NCBI GenBank assembly: GCA_023715185.1
Contig: JAMCAN010000003.1
Location: 62,001-126,000 of the forward strand
Direction: 5' to 3'
Length of the DNA: 64,000 nt
Source: Planococcus sp. MER TA 32b
GTDB taxonomy: Bacteria; Bacillota; Bacilli; Bacillales_A; Planococcaceae
The position numbers and the translations under genes were made by a program. Below, in pieces: positions 59,612 to 64,000 of the stretch. Below the pieces are notes generated by a model. That model was not told the DNA's origin. It made no database searches and saw nothing but the letters and a program-made list of their open reading frames with translations. The first letter of the stretch is position 1. Each line of letters opens with the position of its first letter.

Positions 59612-60613
59612 ATGCCGGATATTCATTTGATACCTTATCGTATAGAAGAAATTTCATCGAGGGCGCCGCAGATTCCGGAAGGCGTCCGGATGATTCAGGC
59701 GCCCGCCGTGTGGGAGGCGGCGAAAAAAGGAAAAGGGAATGTCATCGCGATTTTGGATACGGGCTGCCAGCCGGATCATCCGGATCTGAAAGGCCGCATT
59801 ATCGAAGGCAGGAATTTTACACCTGATTTTGGCGGGGATCCAGCTAATTTCGATGACAATAATGGCCACGGCACGCATGTGGCGGGAACGGCGGCTGCAT
59901 CGCATCAGGAAACCGGAGGTATTGCAGGAGTGGCTCCAGAAGCACAGTTGCTCATATTGAAAGTATTGAGCGGCGAAGGCAACGGCGATTACGAAAGCAT
60001 TATCAAAGGCATCCATTATGCGGTGGACTGGACCGGCCCGAACGGTGAAAAGACCAGTGTCATCTCGATGTCGCTTGGGGGCCCGCAGGATATTCCGGAA
60101 CTGTATGAAGCGGTGAAGCGGGCGGTGGACGCTGGAATTCCGGTCGTTTGTGCCGCCGGAAACGAAGGCGATGACAGTCCGCAAACTGAAGAATTCGCTT
60201 ACCCCGGCGCTTACGGTGAAGTCATTCAAGTGGGCGCGGTCGATTTCGGGCGCAAAATCGCCCCGTTCAGCAACACCAATAATGAGATCGATCTGGTGGC
60301 GCCTGGCACCGATATCTATTCGGCGTATCCCGGCAGCAAATACGCCAGTCTTTCCGGCACATCCATGGCGGCCCCCCATGTCTCGGGCGCTTTGGCGCTC
60401 ATCAAAAATATCGCGGAAAATGAATTCGCCCGTGACCTGACAGAAGCGGAGCTCTATGCCCAGCTGGTCCGGCGAACAGTGCCTCTGGGTTATCCGAAAA
60501 CCGCTGAAGGCAACGGCTTATTGGCGCTCGATATCCTGAGTAAATTCGAGCAATTGTTCAAGCTGTTCAACTCGTCATATGGCATCTCATTGGAGCAAAG
60601 TTTAGACCAATAA
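59612..60613 (+). CDS. Intracellular subtilisin-type serine protease (ISP)
   Basis: About 333 residues, no signal peptide. The N-terminus [12 protein letters not shown] carries the LIPY motif of the short inhibitory extension of Bacillus intracellular subtilisins. Triad: Asp about 49 ([15 protein letters not shown]), His about 86 ([12 protein letters not shown]) and Ser about 251 ([13 protein letters not shown]), with oxyanion Asn in [22 protein letters not shown] supports ATG 59612. Role: cytoplasmic protein turnover. Confidence 0.94.
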   Translation: MPDIHLIPYRIEEISSRAPQIPEGVRMIQAPAVWEAAKKGKGNVIAILDTGCQPDHPDLKGRIIEGRNFTPDFGGDPANFDDNNGHGTHVAGTAAASHQETGGIAGVAPEAQLLILKVLSGEGNGDYESIIKGIHYAVDWTGPNGEKTSVISMSLGGPQDIPELYEAVKRAVDAGIPVVCAAGNEGDDSPQTEEFAYPGAYGEVIQVGAVDFGRKIAPFSNTNNEIDLVAPGTDIYSAYPGSKYASLSGTSMAAPHVSGALALIKNIAENEFARDLTEAELYAQLVRRTVPLGYPKTAEGNGLLALDILSKFEQLFKLFNSSYGISLEQSLDQ

Positions 60614-60751
60614 GAGGCTGGCACTTGGTTCTGAAGTAATACGCGGGCAAGAGATTCCCATGAAATTCATTATTGTGGTAGAATTTCATCATGTGATTTA
60701 CAACTAGCTGGCGTTTTGAAGGTTGAAATGCGGGAAAGAGCAGGTGCAAGT

Positions 60752-61555
60752 ATGATTGTCGGAATAGATGCGGGCGGTACGCTGATCAAAGTGGCGTACA
60801 CCGAAAATGGGACGCTCCACTTTGCCAAGTATCCAATTGCGGAAATTCAGCAAGTGGCTGCATGGGTAAACAGTTTGAGCGATGGGGACATTTGTATTAC
60901 CGGAGGGAAGTCGGGTGTTCTGCTTTCTTTATTGAATAAAAAAGCGGGGGAAATGGTCGAATTCGAAGCGACTCATTTGGGTGTGCAATTCCTGCTGGAA
61001 AAAATGGGCCGTGATGATGATTCCTATCTGTTAACGAACGTAGGAACGGGAACTTCCATTCATTGCGTCGAAAACAATCAGCAGGAACGCATCGGCGGCA
61101 CCGGGATTGGCGGCGGCACATTGGTCGGCTTAAGCCGGTTATTGACCGGTGTGATGGATTACGAAGAAATGGTTGCGTTGGCGCGCAATGGTTCGCGTGA
61201 CCGGATCGATTTGAAAGTGAAGCATATCTACGAAGGAAAAACGCCGCCCATTTCGGGTGAGCTGACAGCCAGTAATTTCGGCAATAAAATCTTTGAAGTC
61301 GCGCATGAGCTGTCAAAAGAGGAATTGCTCGCCGCTGTCATCGGCCTGGTCGGGGAAACGGTCAGCACCGTCAGCGTGCACGCGGCCAAACAATGCAATA
61401 ATTCCACAATCATCTACATCGGCTCTTCTTTCTTCCACAATCCATTACTGAAAGAAGTAGTGGAAAGCTATACGGTTTTAAGAGGCGCCGTGCCGCTGTT
61501 TCTGGAAAACGGAGAATACTCAGGAGCAGTTGGGGCAATGTCGGTGTTGAAATAG
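60752..61555 (+). CDS. coaW: Type II pantothenate kinase
   Basis: 267 residues. ATP site MIVGIDAGGTLIKVAYTENG, TGGKSG, LLTNVGTGTSIHCV, GGTGIGGGTLVGLSRLLTG, and a late IYIGSSFFHNPLL. This is the staphylococcal/B. cereus type II PanK (CoaW), not inhibited by CoA; it phosphorylates pantothenate, the first step of CoA synthesis. GCAGGTG supports ATG 60752. Confidence 0.92.
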   Translation: MIVGIDAGGTLIKVAYTENGTLHFAKYPIAEIQQVAAWVNSLSDGDICITGGKSGVLLSLLNKKAGEMVEFEATHLGVQFLLEKMGRDDDSYLLTNVGTGTSIHCVENNQQERIGGTGIGGGTLVGLSRLLTGVMDYEEMVALARNGSRDRIDLKVKHIYEGKTPPISGELTASNFGNKIFEVAHELSKEELLAAVIGLVGETVSTVSVHAAKQCNNSTIIYIGSSFFHNPLLKEVVESYTVLRGAVPLFLENGEYSGAVGAMSVLK

Positions 61556-61556
61556 G

Positions 61557-61588
61557 AAGATGGCGCAGATTCTGCGCCATCTTTTTTA
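61557..61588 (+). terminator. Intrinsic terminator after coaW
   Basis: AAGATGGCGCAGA pairs with TCTGCGCCATCTT, then TTTT. Confidence 0.9.
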
Positions 61589-61629
61589 ATATGTTTCGCA
61601 TTCGCATAGCTTTTCCAGAAAGAAATTTA

Positions 61630-61662
61630 AAAAACAAAAAGGACCCTGGCAATCAGAGTCCT
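61630..61662 (-). terminator. Terminator after nitroreductase gene
   Basis: On the minus strand GGACTC pairs with GGGTCC (one wobble), then TTTTTGTTTTTT. Confidence 0.6.
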
Positions 61663-61674
61663 CTCACAAGCTGG

Positions 61675-62235
61675 CTATTCTGTAATGATCGTCAATTTCT
61701 CGCGAATAGGCGTCCGTTCGCGTTTTTGCGGCACCGTCTGCGGATAGCCGATCATCATCGTGGCGACAATTTTCTCGCCTGGCTGGACACCGAGCGCATC
61801 ACGGAATTCCGGCTTATAAATCCAGTCGTTGGAACGCCAGATCATGCCGATTCCGCGTTCCCACGCTGCCAGCTGGAAGTTCTGGAGCAGGGAAGCGACT
61901 GCTCCCATATCTTCGTCGCGCTGTTTTTGGCGCGGGTCTTCAGAAATGACGACAACCAGGTGAAGCGGAATATCACGGAAGTACTCGGCTTTATTGAGTG
62001 CAGCGGGTGAAGGCGCGCCGTTCACTTTTGAAGCGGCGCCAAGAAATGCCTCCACGAACTTTTCTTTGCCGGCTTCTGCAAACAGCAGGAAGCGCCAAGG
62101 TTCGTTGACTTTATGATTGGGAGCCCACTTGGCGATATCGAGAAGCTCGATGATTTCATCGATGTCGACCGGGTCAAGCTTGAAATTAGTGATGGAACGT
62201 CTTTCAATGATCGTTTTGTCTATATGGTTTGGCAT
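61675..62235 (-). CDS. Nitroreductase family protein
   Basis: 186 residues. IIERRSITNFKLDPVDIDEIIELLDIAKWAPNHKVNEPWRFLLF is the FMN-binding start (RRS..F, AP..N..PW.F). LQNFQLAAWERGIGMIWRSNDWIYKPEFRDALGV and KIVATMMIGYPQ complete the domain, as in YdjA/YfhC-like enzymes. Flavin-dependent NAD(P)H reductase; substrate unknown. Confidence 0.92.
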   Translation of the reverse strand: MPNHIDKTIIERRSITNFKLDPVDIDEIIELLDIAKWAPNHKVNEPWRFLLFAEAGKEKFVEAFLGAASKVNGAPSPAALNKAEYFRDIPLHLVVVISEDPRQKQRDEDMGAVASLLQNFQLAAWERGIGMIWRSNDWIYKPEFRDALGVQPGEKIVATMMIGYPQTVPQKRERTPIREKLTIITE

Positions 62236-62409
62236 TTATGAACTCTCCTTCATTCTCATATTACTTTATTACCATATTATCACGTTTAGGGAATGGCTTC
62301 TAACAAATGAAACCGTCCGTTATTCGTTCACTTAGAATACAAATATCCCTGACTGCAGGCTGCCGGTTTTATTGTTAAAATGGAATCAACAGTAAGGAGT
62401 GTGGTTGGC

Positions 62410-63804
62410 ATGAAGAAAGTGGCAGTTATCGGAGGCGGCATCACGGGTCTTTCCGCTATGCATTATTTCCAGAAACTCAAGCGGCAGAAGAGTTTGGATA
62501 TTGAATTGGTATTGATCGAAAGGAATGCAGAGCTTGGCGGCAAAATACGCACCGTCCAAGATGGCGAATTCATCATGGAAACGGGAGCGGACTCGATTGT
62601 GGCGCGGCATGGAAGTGTCTGGCCGCTGGTCGAAGAGCTGGGGCTCGAGGGCCGCGTGGTCTATAACGGCACAGGCATCTCGTATCTGTACACGGACAGC
62701 GGATTGCATCCGATTCCGGCGGATACGGTGTTTGGCATCCCGATGGATGAAGAAGCGCTGTTCAGTTCGACGCTGATTTCCGAGCAGGGCAAGCAAGAAG
62801 CGCTAAAGGATTTTGAAACGAAGAATGAGCATTTCACACGCGACAGTTCGATCGGCGAATTTCTCGAGAGCTTTTTGGGGAAAGAACTGGTTGAGAAGCA
62901 GATTGCGCCTGTATTGTCAGGCGTCTATTCGGGCAAATTGCATGACCTGACGCTGGCTTCGACTTTGCCTTATCTGGTCGACTATAAAAACGAATACGGC
63001 AGCATCATTAAAGGGCTGGGCGCCAATCGGGCCAAGTTCCAAGGCGCGGCCAATAAAAAATTCCTGTCATTCGATGAAGGCATGGCGGTGCTGATCGACC
63101 GGCTCGAAGAAACCCTGACGGATGCCACAATCATGAAAGGCGAAGGGGTTTCAGCTGTTCAGAAAAATGGGGGAACTGTGACTCTAAGCCTGGAGGGCGG
63201 CGACTCAGTGGAAGCGGATTACGTCATCATGACGACTCCGCATCATCTGGCACAGCAGGTTTTGAATCTGCCGGAATTGGAGCCGGAATTTAGCCGATTG
63301 CACAACTCATCATTGATCAGCGTCTACCTCGGTTTTGATATTCCGGATGCGGAACTGCCGGAAAACGGCACAGGGTTCATTGTTTCCGATAATACGGATC
63401 TCCGCTGCAACGCCTGCACGTGGACGAGCCGGAAATGGACGCATACATCGTCTGATGGAAAGCTGTTGGTGCGTTTATTCTATAAGAGTTCGAATCCCGG
63501 CTTCGATGAGTTAAAAGGGATGACGGAACAGCAGCTGGTGGCCGTGGCGCTGGAAGATATCCGCAGGAGCCTGAAGCTGGAGGCGGAGCCGGCGACGGTG
63601 GAAGTCACAGGCTGGAACGGCAATATGCCGAATTACAATATGAATCACAAGGCGGCGGTTGAAGGCCTCGAGCGGAAACTGGCTGAGCAGATGCCTGCTG
63701 TCCGCTTGGCAGGCGCGTCCTATCACGGTGTCGGTATCGGCGCGTGCATCCAAAAGGGCAAGGATCTCGCGGAAGCGCTAGTTGCGGAAATGGAACGCGA
63801 ATAA
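62410..63804 (+). CDS. hemY: Coproporphyrinogen III oxidase / protoporphyrinogen oxidase (HemY/CgoX)
   Basis: About 464 residues. FAD motif MKKVAVIGGGITGLSAMHYFQ. ELGGKIRTVQDGEFIMETGADSIVARHGSVWPLVEELGL is the second part of the FAD site, and QMPAVRLAGASYHGVGIGACIQKGKDLAEAL the C-terminal FAD motif. In Firmicutes this enzyme oxidises coproporphyrinogen III in the coproporphyrin-dependent heme pathway. Here it is apart from hemE and hemH. GTAAGGAG precedes ATG 62410. Confidence 0.93.
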   Translation: MKKVAVIGGGITGLSAMHYFQKLKRQKSLDIELVLIERNAELGGKIRTVQDGEFIMETGADSIVARHGSVWPLVEELGLEGRVVYNGTGISYLYTDSGLHPIPADTVFGIPMDEEALFSSTLISEQGKQEALKDFETKNEHFTRDSSIGEFLESFLGKELVEKQIAPVLSGVYSGKLHDLTLASTLPYLVDYKNEYGSIIKGLGANRAKFQGAANKKFLSFDEGMAVLIDRLEETLTDATIMKGEGVSAVQKNGGTVTLSLEGGDSVEADYVIMTTPHHLAQQVLNLPELEPEFSRLHNSSLISVYLGFDIPDAELPENGTGFIVSDNTDLRCNACTWTSRKWTHTSSDGKLLVRLFYKSSNPGFDELKGMTEQQLVAVALEDIRRSLKLEAEPATVEVTGWNGNMPNYNMNHKAAVEGLERKLAEQMPAVRLAGASYHGVGIGACIQKGKDLAEALVAEMERE

Positions 63805-63810
63805 AAATTG

Positions 63811-63849
63811 AAAGAGGATGTGGGCGGTGAGCCTGCATCCTCTTTTTTG
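63811..63849 (+). terminator. Intrinsic terminator after hemY
   Basis: AGAGGATG pairs with CATCCTCT around a 17-nt loop, then TTTTTT. Confidence 0.78.
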
Positions 63850-63871
63850 GTTTATGACCGACTCGCCAAAA

Positions 63872-63912
63872 CGGCAAAAAAAGCCAGCCCTCCAAACAGG
63901 AGGGCTGGCTAA
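63872..63912 (-). terminator. Terminator of the right-edge minus-strand gene
   Basis: On the minus strand TTAGCCAGCCCTCC pairs with GGAGGGCTGGCTTT and continues into T's. Confidence 0.9.
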
Positions 63913-63943
63913 TTGAGAAATTCAAACGCATATTCTCAATAGA

Positions 63944-64000
63944 TTATTTTGTTTCTGCAAGACCAGGTACAGGAAGGTTCAATCCTGCTGCTACGCGTGA
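63944..64000 (-). CDS. 3' end of a gene continuing beyond the window, unidentified
   Basis: On the minus strand 18 codons are open up to TAA: SRVAAGLNLPVPGLAETK. A terminator lies 32-72 nt downstream, which supports a real gene end. Too little is present to assign a family. Confidence 0.6.
   Translation of the reverse strand, partial: SRVAAGLNLPVPGLAETK

Overview
The window looks like chromosomal DNA of a motile Gram-positive member of the Bacillales, most likely Planococcaceae (Planococcus/Sporosarcina-like). This is inferred from the FlhA-FlhF-FlhG-SigD block, strong GGAGG-type ribosome binding sites, lipoproteins, SleB-type wall hydrolases, an intracellular subtilisin with a LIPY propeptide, type II pantothenate kinase, a PxpBCA (KipI/KipA/YcsF) operon and many U-tailed intrinsic terminators. 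No tRNA, rRNA, CRISPR array, prophage or intact insertion sequence is visible. Strand use is mixed and transcription units are short.

1-4.9 kb: tail of a flagellar operon (flhA 3' end, flhF, flhG, sigD, an SwrB/YlxL-position protein, a YaaR/DUF327 protein, a PilZ protein). The chemotaxis genes that lie between flhG and sigD in Bacillus subtilis are absent. 5-7.6 kb: SRPBCC protein, a CSC-start membrane-anchored protein, an NAT/transglutaminase-like protein, an IPP-isomerase-type Nudix protein. 7.7-10.1 kb (minus): pxpB-pxpC-pxpA, 5-oxoprolinase. 10.3-13.6 kb: TetR regulator with an ABC exporter behind a promoter bracketed by two identical 13-bp operators. 14-19.8 kb: two BrnQ branched-chain amino acid carriers flanking a GntR regulator, a CidAB/LrgAB pair and an AIM24 protein. 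19.9-26.8 kb: STAS-like protein, rRNA methyltransferase, DUF3817 protein, Fsr-type MFS pump, GNAT, BmrA-type ABC exporter and its Mta/TipA-type MerR regulator.

27-30.3 kb: two endonuclease/exonuclease/phosphatase paralogs, then (minus) queF-yhhQ behind a preQ1-I riboswitch. 30.3-34.3 kb: a CYP152 peroxygenase with an OleT-type active-site histidine, an APH-family kinase, a DksA/TraR zinc finger protein, a DUF4440 protein and a DCC thiol oxidoreductase. 34.4-34.9 kb: a four-unit tandem repeat of about 120 bp. 35-40.7 kb: DUF3238 protein, metallophosphoesterase, DHFR-like protein, two SleB-type hydrolases separated by a thioesterase remnant, and a DUF2269 protein. 40.7-44.7 kb (minus): sugar ABC importer (two permeases, binding protein, no ATPase) and a DDAH/arginine deiminase-like enzyme. 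44.8-52 kb: small single-gene units including hisC, a TrxR-like oxidoreductase and a SurA_N lipoprotein.

52.6-55 kb (minus): a ribA-like/ribD/HAD-nucleotidase mini-operon. 55-57.4 kb: ferritin behind Fur/PerR-like palindromes, then FetA-FetB iron exporter genes, so iron storage and efflux sit together. 57.5-63.8 kb: DUF485 protein plus acetate-type symporter, intracellular subtilisin, CoaW, nitroreductase, coproporphyrinogen oxidase. The last 57 bases are the 3' end of a minus-strand gene.

The most unusual content is non-coding: three copies of a mosaic intergenic repeat (13.6, 45.3 and 52.1 kb) lying next to terminators, one of which has the exact junction expected from recombination between internal direct repeats; two arrays of short repeats with an exact 21-bp period (10.2 and 26.96 kb); and a paired-hairpin element at 25.9 kb resembling an IS200/IS605-type end.
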